Below, in pieces: positions 1 to 10,795 of a stretch of 64,000 bases of DNA. Source of the DNA: Gibbula magus (taxonomy: Eukaryota > Mollusca > Gastropoda > Trochida > Trochidae). The translations under genes were made by a program, and so were the position numbers. Location: the NCBI GenBank assembly GCA_936450465.1, contig OW388305.1:37457187-37521186 (forward strand), written 5' to 3'. How positions within the stretch are numbered: position 1 is the first letter of the stretch; the number at the start of each line of letters is the position of its first letter. The notes under the pieces were generated by a model, which had not been told where the DNA came from, made no database searches, and was given only the letters and a program-made list of their open reading frames with translations.

Positions 1-190
1 TGAAGAGTTCCACACTGATGTTGCTTTCATAATTTTCTTCCAGTACGAATAACCATTTTATATGGATACAGCTTATGGGGTCATGTAATGAGATGTTTTA
101 CCCTGTAACATCACGATATATTGTATAAAATTTAATAATAAATGGAAAATTTTAGAAAACAAAAATTGCACAAAATGTGCTTCAGCACCT
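1..190. repeat. Diverged M1-like MITE relic
   Basis: This stretch matches the interior and one end of the M1 family described at 11,650: an 'ATAACCATTTT' segment, 'AATGAGATGTTTTACCCT' and an end near 'AATGTGCTTCAGCA'. The same diverged subtype recurs at about 39,735-39,915. The left end is at or beyond the window edge and no clean TTAA is visible. Homology is seen by eye; assignment to a separate older subfamily is inference. Confidence 0.5.
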
Positions 191-1208
191 ACACATTTAT
201 TTCCATGAAAGAACTGAATTCACAAAGGAGCTAATTAATAGCTCATCTGAATACTGCTTAAGATATGTATAGGTCTTTGATTCACACTGCTCTTAAAAAG
301 CATTCTAAAAAATACTCGGACAAAAGTCTTTTAGTTGTGTGAGATTCTAGAAGATCAAAAGATTGGAGAAATAGCTTTAGGAATTCATGCATTTACCAGT
401 ATATATGCAAATGTATTATATTTATTTTCTAATACCATTTTCAGGAAATTCAATGGCTAAGATAACTAGTAGGTCTAAAAGGAGATCAAATCATATTGGG
501 TTATCAGCCATTTTGTTTTCGTGTTCTTCGAAATGATAAGAAACTGTATTTTTACTAATTTTAACAAGTTTTTATTTGATAAAAAAAATGAATTGATATC
601 TGCAAAGTAACAAAAAATCTATTACAAGACAGATCAACAATGTCTTGTTGGGGTAGCAAACCTTTCCACATTGGTAGAACCCAAAAATGGATAATTTACT
701 ACATTATTCATAAATGTTTTTTAAAAAAACATTACAATATCTCCATAATCTCACTTCCCTATTTTCTTAACACATGCATGTTTTCAGCAATTGCTCTTTT
801 CACAAAAAAAATTTTCTTTTCTTTAAAAAATCAAATTATTTATCAAATTTCAAACAGTTTGGTGTGTAATTATCCACAGACATAATTTGATCACATGAAG
901 ATAGAAATATAAGAATAGAAAACCACAACGATTTTCGTAGCTCTTGTTCAGTAATTATTTCTAGACGCTGTTAAATCAACAAAATAACCATAGGGTCGAA
1001 ACAACCTTCACGATCTCAATGAGATTTCTATAACCCCACCATGTTTTGGTTGAATCACTGTGATGCAATTAGGAGTAAACTTGCCTATTGACCTGCTTGA
1101 GTGTTTTGTTGCTTGGATTCAATTAGATATACGACATGGGAGGGAACTGGACCCTCCCGGGGAGCTTCTTCAGACTGACACAGAGCATCAACATTGGCCC
1201 GCATAGCG
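191..1208. other. AT-rich stretch without recognisable features
   Basis: Only short, low-complexity open frames rich in F, I, K and N are present, for example 640-885 on the plus strand. No repeat family seen elsewhere in the window is recognised here. Confidence 0.5.
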
Positions 1209-1270
1209 AAACTCATCACTTAGTGGCTGCATTCTCCCCAGGGGGTTGAGTCATTTAAAACGAACTTACT
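1209..1270. repeat. Dispersed direct repeat, copy 1
   Basis: 'AACTCATCACT' followed by a short C/G run and 'GGGGTTGAGTCATTT' recurs at 1,790-1,850, with a weaker third version near 2,296-2,345. The copies flank the 1,343-1,610 element, so they may be parts of one larger old repeat. Confidence 0.5.
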
Positions 1271-1310
1271 GACATTTACGTTAACCCTTGATGTGGGGAA
1301 CATTACCAAA

Positions 1311-1345
1311 TGAGGTGAGGTGAGTTCGGGTTTATACTGCTTTCA
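1311..1345 (-). repeat. SINE-A 3'-tail fragment
   Basis: A short GGTGAGGTGAG tail followed by a sequence close to the SINE-A end ('CTGCTTTCAAGAGT'). The tRNA head and central body are missing. It abuts the repeat at 1,343-1,610, so it is a truncated or chimeric insertion. Confidence 0.55.
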
Positions 1346-1610
1346 AGAGTTGCAGAGTTTCGTAAAATTTATATGGCACACTTTCAAGTGTAATAATTTC
1401 TTTAATACCAATTCTATTTCATAACTAAGGAAATGGACCACTTCTCTCGCGACGGCAAGCTTCAGTGACGTCACAACCAATCGTTTTATGACATCACGAC
1501 GAAATACAAGTCGTGGTGAAACCATGGCTTCTAGGCAAACATGATATGCACATGTGTGTTTATATCAATAATATTAACTCAGTCAATACGGTTTTTGGTT
1601 GGACTCGGGC
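1343..1610 (-). repeat. Interspersed repeat E, copy 1 (partner at 59.2 kb)
   Basis: Read on the minus strand this matches 59,170-59,485 on the plus strand, including 'GAGTTAATATTATTGATAT', 'GTTTGCCTAG', 'GTTTCACCACGACTT', 'TGATGTCATAAAACGATTG' and 'AAGAAATTATTACACT'. Both copies carry a similar short open frame with the shared peptides DVIKRL, VTSL and LAVAREV. The frames diverge afterwards and the class of element is not recognised. The 60-codon frame is more likely carried by the repeat than a gene. Confidence 0.65.
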
Positions 1611-1789
1611 TGGAGTCAAAATGGTTTTCTGTTGACGGTCACGTGATCCCTGCTCGACCAATCAGATCGCTGGGAAAATATGCTTACATAATAAATTTGC
1701 TTATTACTCACTGCCTGAAGTTTGTGACACTAAGATTCTATGAAAATAGTAAATCGTATCATTAAATGAAAAAAGTGCCTACATGTTTC
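1611..1789. other. No recognisable feature
   Basis: Continues from repeat E with sequence that includes 'GGTCACGTGATC'. No tRNA-like promoter, terminal inverted repeat or convincing open frame is visible. Confidence 0.4.
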
Positions 1790-1850
1790 AAAACTCATCA
1801 CTAGGTCTGTATACCCCCCAAGGGGTTGAGTCATTTCAAACATTAGTTCT
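1790..1850. repeat. Dispersed direct repeat, copy 2
   Basis: Partner of 1,209-1,270: shared 'AACTCATCACT' and 'GGGGTTGAGTCATTT'. The two are about 580 bp apart and bracket repeat E. Confidence 0.5.
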
Positions 1851-2002
1851 TAAGAGGTGGGAATGTTACAACATGACCTTTAAAATGTAATTAACTTTAG
1901 AAGGAGCTGATTTAAAGTAAATCTTAATTAATTTAACCACAAGTTGATGAAAGGAAACCTATCTAAACTGTTGCATTAACCTTTGATATTTGGAGATATC
2001 TT

Positions 2003-2092
2003 TAGAAATATGTGCCATTTAGATAGTAAATTTTTTTATATCTGGGATCATATATACTATCTACAATAGCACAAATTGTAGTTCTTTTTGGG
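2003..2092 (-). repeat. SINE-B 3' fragment
   Basis: Contains the SINE-B tail signature 'CCATTTAGATAGT' and the 'ACTATC..CAATAG.ACAAATT' segment seen at 23.3, 40.6 and 55.3 kb. The tRNA-related head is absent. Confidence 0.55.
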
Positions 2093-2842
2093 GAAATATA
2101 TGTTGGAAAAATAACACACAAAAATTAGCTGATCAGATCATAATAATGGTCATATCATAATATAACTCATACAAACACTTCAATTTCATTGATTAAAACT
2201 TCATTATACTTATTGACTGGAATATTGATATTTCTGAATTGTTAAGTTCAAATTTTTTTATATTCAAACTGATGAAATAAGACAAAAATTATAAATTTGT
2301 ATACTCCTCAAACGAGATGAATCATTTAAAAACTTGCATTACACTATTCAAATATTTACTTAAAACAATCTGTATATACAAGTTTCTTATTTCATGATTG
2401 CATTCCCAAAAGGGTTAACAATGTGAAATGATATTCCATGAGAAATATTTGTAAAGAGCAACAGAAGACATTATTGGCTCATCTCCTCCAATCAGATCAC
2501 AGCATATATTCACTCCTAGACACTAAAAGCCTGATCATGTCATCACAGCAAGCCACATTACCTCTAGGGACGGGACGATATCCTCCATTCTGGGTAAATA
2601 TATGACCCAGTCTGGACAGACTTTTGTGGTCAATCCAAAATGAAAAAGTCTAAATAAAGTAAAGATAAAGTCGAAAATTGATTTGACTTAAAAAATAATT
2701 AAACCATGACAGTGAATAAAATTTCAAAACATTATTTCCTTGTTTATGAATTGCTGTGAAACTGCTAGTGTTAGCTTGAACGATATTGATAATACATGCA
2801 GCGAATTCCTGACCTTGCAACTATAAGGCACACAAATGTAAG
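2093..2842. other. AT-rich stretch without recognisable features
   Basis: No extended repeat homology or open frame seen. A short segment at about 2,843-2,861 ('GATAGAACCTTCCCTTTA') resembles an M3 terminus, so part of this stretch may be an old M3 copy. I cannot align the interior. Confidence 0.35.
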
Positions 2843-2861
2843 TTCCGATAGAACCTTCCCT

Positions 2862-2920
2862 TTAGTGAGTGAGTTAATGTTTAACGCCGCTTTGGCAGTA
2901 CTGCAGCCATTTCCTTCCCT
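2862..2920 (-). repeat. Nin-DC-like SINE tail fragment
   Basis: 'GTGAGTGAGTTAATG' then 'TTTAACGCCGCTTTGGCAG' is a SINE 3' end of a subtype with a GTGA tail, different from the GGTGA tail of SINE-A. Similar fragments lie at 16,017 and 37,827. It sits directly on an M3-like terminus. Confidence 0.55.
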
Positions 2921-2988
2921 TTAAACACAATAGTTAACTATAGACCAAGATACAGCAGTACGATGTCCTGGCTCGAGATCCACTTTAA

Positions 2989-3270
2989 AGGGAGGGTTTT
3001 ATCAGGGTATTTTTGTGGAAACAAAGATTGAGGGGATATTTCTGTTTACACGTGATGTTAATACATGTATGATCAGTGACGGAAACATAGTGGGAATTTT
3101 TTTTATGGGGACCAAAAAAGTGGACCCCCTCTTTCAAATTTTCTGCATCCGCCACTGTGTATGATTATAACCCAATCCAGTTGAAACATATCACTGATTA
3201 CTTTGATGACTTAAAATTTGACAATATGACAAAGAATATTGCACATAAATTCCAAAACAAAAACATTGCA
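2989..3270 (+). mobile_element. M3 MITE, interrupted copy
   Basis: Starts after TTAA at 2,985-2,988 with 'AGGGAGGGTTTTATCAGGG', the M3 terminus. It continues through 'TTTTTGTGGAAAC' and 'GATATTTCTGTTTACAC', and after an inserted hAT MITE through 'TGATTA..ACC..TCCAGTTGAAA' and 'TTTGATGACTT'. The distal end cannot be traced beyond about 3,270. Confidence 0.65.
3074..3157. mobile_element. 84-bp hAT-like MITE with 8-bp TSD
   Basis: Terminal inverted repeats begin CAGTGACGGA on the left and CAGTGGCGGATGCA on the right (read inward). The element is flanked by a perfect 8-bp duplication, TGTATGAT, at 3,066-3,073 and 3,158-3,165. An 8-bp duplication with CAGTG.CGG termini is typical of hAT elements. 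It carries no coding capacity and lies inside an M3 copy, which it therefore post-dates. Confidence 0.82.
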
Positions 3271-5637
3271 TGCTCACCAATGGAAAGAAAGCAAAAAATG
3301 AAAACGGAAAATGTCAAACAAATGTTTCGGGTCTATACATACACATTCCATTGATTCTTAATAATAAATTGCTGATGAAATAGTGTCACTTCAGCGTTCA
3401 TCAAATAATGGATAAAATTAGTCCAAAAAGTAAATAGTCATTTAATGCCAAAACAAACAATTTCATTGCACAAACTCATTTACAGACAAAACAGAGTTGA
3501 AGAGAAATAATCAAAAACCCCAGGATTCGACACACAATTCAAGTTTATTTTTTACATCGGAAATCAATTATTTTACAAATTGCTTTTCAGAGCTGATTTT
3601 CCACAGTCCATCACGCACTGTTGCGAATTCTTTACAGCGGGATCAGACACATGTCAATAGTTGTATTCACAGTCTCCCGATTTCGTCTAATTGTTAAACG
3701 ATCAAGTCAAAGAGAAATTCCAGACAGTACATGTCATGAAATGGATATACAGAAATGAGAAATTGAATTGATGCATACACCAGTAATTCGAAGAGCATTG
3801 ACAGAAATATTTCCAAAAGCAATGTAGGATTCCATGAATTTAAGTACATCAAATAATAAGCAAGATCATCGTTGCATGTCAAATGTTTTGTGAGTCAATA
3901 GTTGACAGCATATCCTGAGAAAATTTAATACATATCAATTTGAAATTTATATTTTTGTATTTCTTATTTGTATTTCTTTCAGGAAGAGTTCAGCAAAGAT
4001 GAAAAAATATAAATACTAAAAGCTAAATAAATTTCAATTTTCATCCAAATTGCCATATGCCATATTTTTTACTCCAGCAATTGAAAATGACAGAAATTTC
4101 AGAAATTCAGAAAATGTAGTCCTGGAATTATAAAATATAAAATGATGATTGACGTGTCATGACATCATTTGAAAGAAATAGTTTTCCAATGTGTGCATCA
4201 TTCACAAACTTTGTCACATGTCCTTCTGAAATTGACCAAATCGTGATATATTGACAGTAGCTGTTTTCAAATCTTGTAAATTAACTTAAAACTCACTGAC
4301 ATGCCTATCTTCATTTGGATATGCATTGACAAGCAATGACATATATCAATTTCAAAATTTCACATTTTATACATTTCACAACTAAATGTCGATGAAATGA
4401 ATACAACTCAATATTGGTTTAATGGACACAGAAAATAAATCGCAAGTAGCTATTTTAACAATTTTCCAAGTCATACATGTCAAAATTGTCAGTCTCTATT
4501 TCGCTATCTCAAGAGAACAGAGTAGGAGAAGAATCCAATGATCAATTTCTCAAATTCGTAAAGTATTTCTAATAAAGCCACTTGTTTCTTTACAGAGAAA
4601 AACTTTGAAGAACGAGGTGATTTATCACAACAAATGAGCTTTATCCACGTGGCCATAAATCCTTAAGGGGACATGGAATGAAAGATTTATATACTTTTTT
4701 GTTGAAATAGGCTTGAAAATCTATACCCAGGTATTAAATTTGTGAGATTTATTTACGCATATACCCTAAAATTATAAAATGAGAGATATTTTTACCTGTA
4801 TGTTAAGATTTTTAAGCCAAACTACCTTTTATATAGATTACAAAAAGTGAAATTGACCTCACAGAATAAAATTATCATTTGTGATTTGAATGATAAATCT
4901 TTGAATAATGTCAATTTTTTACGCTGTAGGTTAAGTTATTACACTGAAAGAACCATACTGTCGTTGTAGCTATTATTGTTTTAACTGTCCATGTCAACAC
5001 CTCATGGCTTCAGATACCCATATTTACGAATTAATATGAAATAACAGGTTTATAATATGCAATGAATCGTCACCATACATGCAATTTTAATTAGCTGGTT
5101 GAGATTTATATATCTAATATAATAACTCAACACACTCTCATAGATTCGTCTGAATCCTCAAACAATTGAAAATATGTTAGAAATAAGCAAATCATCAGTT
5201 TTATCACCCCAAAAGATGTTAACAACACATTTCATCCCTGTCATGCCCTCATTTTAGCAAAAGAACACTGAAATTATCAAATGTTATTCTCATCCAAAAA
5301 AGCGCCTATTCTGAAAATCTGAGTTTCCTAGCAAGATTTGAGGATGGACCATATTTGAAGGAGAGGGATCAAGACCAAATGAACAAATTTTAGTCTCAAC
5401 GTAACAAACATGTCATTCTGAAAATGTAAGCTTCCTATGACAACTGGTTTTGGAGAAGAATTCGTTTAAAGGTTTTAGGTAAAATCCATGCCATGCATTC
5501 AAGAAAAGTCGAAAATGAGAATATTAATGGTCGATGTATGGCCTTAGCTGGCGAACATTGAACGATGCTATATGCCAATCTGGTCTTAATAGAGAGGTCT
5601 GGATCCACTTTTTCAAAGCCCCCTTAGATCAAGGGAA
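3271..5637. other. AT-rich stretch without recognisable features
   Basis: About 2.4 kb with no array, no recognised repeat and only small open frames on both strands. A pyrimidine tract ending TTTCAG at about 3,981 precedes a short open segment (EEFSKDEKI then stop), which is too little to call an exon. Confidence 0.45.
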
Positions 5638-5712
5638 CCCTCAGGCCATAACAATGAGTTCATGACTACCTTAGCCTAAGAGATCTTTGTGCCTGATGAA
5701 CAAAAATGGGAA
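5638..5712. repeat. Direct repeat flanking a SINE-A copy, left
   Basis: 'CCCTCAGGCC' followed by 'AACAATGAG', 'ACCTTAG' and 'CCTGATGAACAAAAA' recurs at 6,004-6,086 on the other side of the SINE. At about 75 bp it is far longer than a normal SINE target duplication. Confidence 0.6.
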
Positions 5713-5729
5713 AGAAACTTATCATATCT

Positions 5730-6003
5730 AGGTGAGGTGGGGTAATTCAACACTGCAAGAGGTATCTCATTTATAACTATGCAGCTAGTATTAGTACAGA
5801 AAACCTTCAAGACCATTGTGGTTATGCATTGTAGTGCAACCTGCAAACATCGGCTGGAACTAGCGAACCATTGGTGGTACTTCGCTGAAATTCAGTGTAG
5901 CATTGCACCCAAACCTGACTGCGTGTAGAACAGTTCTCTACAGCAGAAAATAAGTTGCCGTGCCCCTGGCGGGATTTGAACCCGGATCTCTTGATCCGAA
6001 GCT
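5730..6003 (-). mobile_element. SINE-A copy 1 (tRNA-derived)
   Basis: On the minus strand the head has a Pol III B box close to GGTTCAAATCC. The family body with 'CTACACTGAATTTCAGCG' follows, ending in a GTGAGGTGGGG-type tail at 5,730. The A-box part of the head is replaced by the flanking direct repeat, so the 5' end is truncated. Confidence 0.78.
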
Positions 6004-6086
6004 GCCCTCAGGCAACAATGAGGAGTTATGATCACCTTAGACTAAGAGACTTTGTGCACGTGGGCCCTGATGAACAAAAAAGGCCA
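6004..6086. repeat. Direct repeat flanking a SINE-A copy, right
   Basis: Partner of 5,638-5,712. It carries an extra 'GTGCACGTGGG' segment relative to the left copy and starts precisely where the SINE head is broken. Confidence 0.6.
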
Positions 6087-6280
6087 ACAATTTACGACAT
6101 TGAGATCTATCGAGAAAAATCATAGAGTGGCTGATGGAAGGTTAAACTAATCCATCCAGAAATGAGAGGACAACTTTGATTTTTATCCATCAACAAAAAT
6201 TCTTGTTACAAATATCCATGGAAAATATGTTTAATTAAGAATTGAATGTCAGTTTGTGTGTTTGCACTGGAAAATGAACG

Positions 6281-6840
6281 ATGTCAATGCGGGATTCAAA
6301 CTTCCATGAACTGAGCGACCTTGCTCTCAACCAATGCAACCAACGTTCGGGAATCCGTGTAAACTTCAAAGTAAGAAATTATATCAGGCTAATTCATCTC
6401 CAGGCTGGTAAATATTCAACTGAAACTCAAAACCATTTCATAAATATTCCATTATTAGGTAAGTGTCAGAAAGTAACAAATACAGACGGACAACAGCCAT
6501 TAGGCGCCGGGATGGCGTTACACCTGGTAGGAATCCTGAAAGCCGATTCCACAGAGCTTTACATCAACAGGAGTTATGGCATCAATCATGTTGCAAATCT
6601 GTGTTCTCCAACTCACGCTGGTTTACAGTTTCACGGTGCCAAAACATTCTCGGACAGTTAACATTCATAGCGGCCATTCCAAACCATTTATCATTCATTC
6701 ACTATAATGGCTCAGATCAGTGGATAGTGAGTCAAAGTGGTCTGTGCCATAATGCTTTTTTATCTGGTATTCAAATGTTAATGCCACTGGTTGGGGTATG
6801 TTGCAGATTGTATGTTTTTATCTCACCATCTAAATGTTAA
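6281..6840 (+). other. Less AT-rich stretch with overlapping open frames
   Basis: Two overlapping plus-strand frames (126 and 125 codons, different phases) occupy this stretch, which looks less AT-rich than its surroundings. Neither peptide resembles a family I know, and neither frame stands out in codon use. Part of 6,290-6,345 on the minus strand looks like a decayed tRNA-type head ('AGTTTGAATCCC' as B box), so the stretch may be an old SINE plus unrelated sequence. An AG|GTAAGT-like site at about 6,459 is the only splice hint. Confidence 0.3.
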
Positions 6841-7429
6841 TTCCTTTATTGCACCAGCTTATGATGCATTTTATTGTGATGGGGTTTTTTTTTCTCTCGT
6901 TTGAAGTGAGTTCTTGAAATTTTCATCCTACAATTCATCCCATATTAAAAATCACTTTTGGTTGTTTGATAAAATTTTCATATTCTTTTGACTGGTATAA
7001 AAAGGATAGATAAGGATACAAAAAAGAAATGTCTTATTTTCTCAAAGCTGAAAGAGAATTTGCAAGCCACAGACACCATTAAACCATGGCTGTATTTGAA
7101 TGATTTTACTTCAAAGGTCATGATTTCATAGGTTTAGAATTAAAACCTTAGATTACCCCTTAATCTGATGAATTAATTAGTGCCAAACAATTTTACAAAT
7201 GCTCTGAGGATTCAGAACAACATAAAACAGCTTGAGGCAAATTAATGGTTTAAATGCAATATTACTACCTTGATAGGTCAAAGGTTAATGATTGGTTTAA
7301 CTGAAATATTACTGCATTGCAAGGGTTAACATGTTGCAAGCTGCTCTTTATCTCAAGGGAACACCTCGGTTTAGGTTAACAACATTTATCTAGTAACACT
7401 GATACAGTGCCCTGAGGAATGGGCGGTGT
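6841..7429. other. AT-rich stretch without recognisable features
   Basis: No tandem array, terminal repeat or coherent open frame recognised. Confidence 0.45.
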
Positions 7430-7461
7430 TGCTCCTTGGAGGTGAGGTGAGTTGGGGTTAA

Positions 7462-9033
7462 CTCTTTCACCCCTGGCCAACCACAGCACGGAATGTCAGG
7501 CACACTGGCTAACCAGAGGCTGTGACGTTGTGTACCCTGAGCTCCCAAACAGACGTCAAAATGATTTCTACATACTTTTGTCATTGCTGTTTTCAAAAGC
7601 TTGTTTGTGTAAAATATTGCCATGCTACATACCATGTTCAAGCTAAGATAATTCTCAATAAATCTGGAACTTATTTAAATTTTATTGATAAACTATTGTT
7701 ATGATTTCATGTAACAAAGACGAAAAACTGGGGAAAAAAGAATAAATTACGAATTTATGTGATTATTAAACCAAATAAAATATTTAAATGCCTTGTCTTA
7801 TTTATTCCCATAATATTGGAAATGTTTATGGCTCAAAACATGGAAAAAATAGCTAGTATGTAGGTGTTTATCACGATATGAGTGCACATCAAAAGACGTG
7901 ACAAAAATCATGAAAATTTACGGCAAGTACAAGCGTGATTATCTCCCAAAATAAATCAAAGAGACTGCCACAAACATCCAATATTAAAATATATATTAAT
8001 GAAATTAATAATATGAAAATACAAGAAATAAGCAGGGTAATATTTTTTGGGAAATTATATTTACAATACGATAAATCGTAAGCGGAAAAGCGATTTTGAA
8101 AAATTAAATTATTTCACATTTCGCACGGCAACACTTACAGCTATTTTAAAAGATGACAGCTATAAATAATGACAATATAATGAATATTTAATATTACATG
8201 TTGTCAACGTTAGTTAGTGTATGTTTATTTATAAAAGTTACAAGAAATAGTCACTCTATTTGGCTTTATAGAAATTATTTTCGGAAGTACGGCTCATCGA
8301 CTCAGATCGCCATTTTGTCATTTACAAATCGAAAACAATGCAATGATTTAGACATCTGCTATCATTCAAAGTTATTAAATACTTTTTAAAACGTCCATAG
8401 TCAACTATTATTACATTAAGATTATCATATATCAAATAATGTTATCGTATATGTTGGCAAAATAAATTAGATCGGCAATAAAATGCGAGGCGAGAAAGCC
8501 GTGGGCGGGGCTTAGTGATTGACACTTTGACAGGCATAATGATCGATCGAAACCACGTGCTTTTGTTATGAATGTTTCAAATAAATTATTTCTTGAAAAT
8601 CATATATTCAAATATTTATTCATTCACAAATTAGTAATCACGAGTTAAATTCAATTCAATTACGAATAGTGTTGAATAAAAACAAATACCATAAGCAATG
8701 GCATTGTTGACGGCTGACATCGCACATATTGCACTCGCAGACACTTCGTTTCACTATTCGTTTGTCATAATATTTACACAAAATTCCCGCGAAAAGACCG
8801 GAAGAAATATCAAGAATTATGTCAACTATCGTTTGAAGTCTCGTTTCCGATAGTCATGTGATCAAAAACTACGAGACCAGGAAGTAGAATTACGATTCTG
8901 TCAACATGACCTGAATTTCGGATTTTCGGTCGCTCGCGTACTCGCGCAAAGAATTATCGACCGAATATTCGGTCGCTAGGGTGTCAGATTTGTTACGTCA
9001 CGCCCGGATATTCGGGCGCTAGGGATGAAAGAG
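7462..9033. mobile_element. P1: piggyBac-like non-autonomous element
   Basis: Flanked by TTAA at 7,458-7,461 and 9,034-9,037. Terminal repeats read inward are CTCTTTCACCCCTGGC and CTCTTTCATCCCTAGC (14 of 16 identical). Removing the element and one TTAA restores the SINE-A sequence across the junction, so both ends are exact. TTAA targets with pyrimidine-first termini fit piggyBac. No frame longer than about 83 codons is present, so it carries no intact transposase. The right end is CpG-rich with periodic motifs (see 8,925-9,024), which could be mistaken for a promoter. Confidence 0.85.
8925..9024. repeat. Subterminal 43-bp-spaced motif in P1
   Basis: Three copies of a 14-mer close to TTCGGTCGCTAGGG start at 8,925, 8,968 and 9,011, exactly 43 bp apart. 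The second overlaps a perfect 18-bp palindrome at 8,958-8,975 (CGACCGAATATTCGGTCG), and the third overlaps a near-palindrome at 9,001-9,018. Such clusters next to a transposon end are typical of transposase-binding sites; that role is inference. Confidence 0.7.
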
Positions 9034-9325
9034 TTAAACGCCATTTTCAAGAGTATTTCACTTATATCGTGGCTGCTAGTATTATGGCAGGGAGAAAGCC
9101 CGCAACACCATGTGGCTATGCATTGCGGTGAAACTTGTGAGCAACAGCTGGAACTAGCGAACCATGGGTTGTACTACTCTGAAATTCAGTGTAGCATTGC
9201 ACAAAAACCTTACTGCATGTAGAACAGTTCTCTACTGCAGACAAAGTTGCCCAGCCCCTGGCGGGATTCTTGATCGGAAGCCGAACGTGGTAACCACTGC
9301 GCTATCCCACCTCCTGCTCCTTGGA

Positions 9326-10795
9326 AACTCAAACATAAGTATAAATACATCTACATAGTTGAAGCATGTATAGCTGCAGGGAAGAGAACATCCCGGTAAG
9401 AGAACATCCCGGTAAGAGGATAACAGGATTCTCATCAACTCTTTATCAGAGCTAAGTGCCCCTCCTTAGCAAGCTACATATCGGTGCACAACAGAGCCAT
9501 CAAATCAATCCGATATTCGCTGTCTGACACAACAATAGCTAACTTTCTCCCGATCCAGAATGTCTACGATTATTTACTTCTTCAATCTGTCCAGAGACAT
9601 CTCTTTGTTGTGACTGGTTCAACAAGAGACACCCTGTTGTTGTCTGTGATTTATGAAGATACATCTATTGTTGTGGTTGTGATTCAAGAGGTTGTAAGTT
9701 TAGCAGCACAGACGGTTCAAATGATTTTTGGAACCACTTTGATGTACCATGCATTGCAGAACCTCCAGGTTACAAAGCGGCCATTATATAGTCCACAGAC
9801 ACTGTCCAGACTGATTCTGATTGGCCGGTTTAATGGTCTACTCTGTCTTTGAGGGAAAGTTCCTGGAAGTAGGGTTTTCTATCCTTCAAGAGCAAGATGA
9901 TGATAATTGGTGCTGGCAGCTTCGACAAGGGTTTGTCTTTAGGTGTTCACACCGCTATTACAGACTTTGTCTTGGAACGATCACATTAGACAGCTATAAT
10001 GGACAAACAACTTCATTTCGTTTCACAATTCTTTGATCGGCAGCTAGAAATAATAGAATTATCACTCATGCAAGTTGGCAGAAATTTGTCGTTAATAAAT
10101 GGGTTTCTTTTCAAAATGATTCATAACTGTTTTTTTCCAAAACGATTGATGGCCGTGCTGTAAAGTTTTAGTGCTTTCTGCTGCAGTTGTGCATTCTACA
10201 GACACATCCATAACAACTGAAGTTGAGAACAGTGATGCAAAGTGATGGTTTGTGCAGTTCAAGAATACAAAGTGAGACAGGTTCCTTGTTCATGATAACT
10301 TTTCTGCACTTGAAACTGCCGTTGTTTGTTTACGAGTTGAGAAACATATCAAGTCAAGGCCATTGCTTGCTCATTACATCACAGCTTAAAATAAATTCCC
10401 TTTATTTAAATTTTTCATATTTCTTTAAATGTATGTAACCCTTGATGGGAGTTGAAATTTCAATAATGTAAAAATATATGCTTGGAAAGCACTTTCTGTA
10501 TTGAACTTTTTAAATAGACATCTTAGTTAATATTGAAAGCTTTGATTTCATAAAATGAAAGAAATCTATTTTATAAACAGTGTATTAATAACATTTGTCT
10601 ACACCATTCTTGTAACTTTCTTTTCATCTTTAAAAAAGATTCCATTAAATGACAAGTAATTAATTGTCACAAACGTGACCATGTTAAAAAATTAAGTAAA
10701 ACAGGAAGGACATAGAGTTTGTTTCTGGAGAGTAGTGAGCTTTTCATGTTTGATTTAAATGTTATTATATTGAGTTAAGAACAATTTAAAAACTG
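9326..10795. other. Unique sequence with unassigned open frames
   Basis: The longest plus-strand frames are 122 codons (9,484-9,852) and an overlapping 71 codons (9,821-10,036) in another phase. Around 9,890-9,990 more than one phase is open. No domain is recognised and no convincing splice sites bound the frames, so I do not call a gene. A short direct repeat of 'AGAGAACATCCCGGTA' lies near 9,380-9,415. Confidence 0.35.

Larger units (their letters stand above)
7441..9314 (-). mobile_element. SINE-A copy 2, split by P1, with 11-bp TSD
   Basis: The SINE tail (GGTGAGGTGAGTTGGGG) is at 7,441-7,457 and the rest of the body and head at 9,034-9,314. The whole composite is flanked by a perfect 11-bp duplication, TGCTCCTTGGA, at 7,430-7,440 and 9,315-9,325. 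A 1,572-bp TTAA-flanked element lies inside. The head keeps an A box but a short deletion removes the B-box core between 'GCGGGATTC' and 'TTGATC', so this copy could not be transcribed normally. Confidence 0.88.

Noticed and set aside
6281..6840. 126- and 125-codon overlapping frames as a gene
   Set aside because: No recognised similarity, two phases equally open, and part overlaps a tRNA-like relic.
8440..9030. CpG-rich stretch with a GC box as a gene promoter
   Set aside because: It lies wholly inside the P1 transposon and is explained by its subterminal motifs. No downstream gene follows.
9484..10036. 122- and 71-codon plus-strand frames as a gene
   Set aside because: Overlapping frames in different phases, no domain, no bounding splice sites; I cannot separate them from chance frames.
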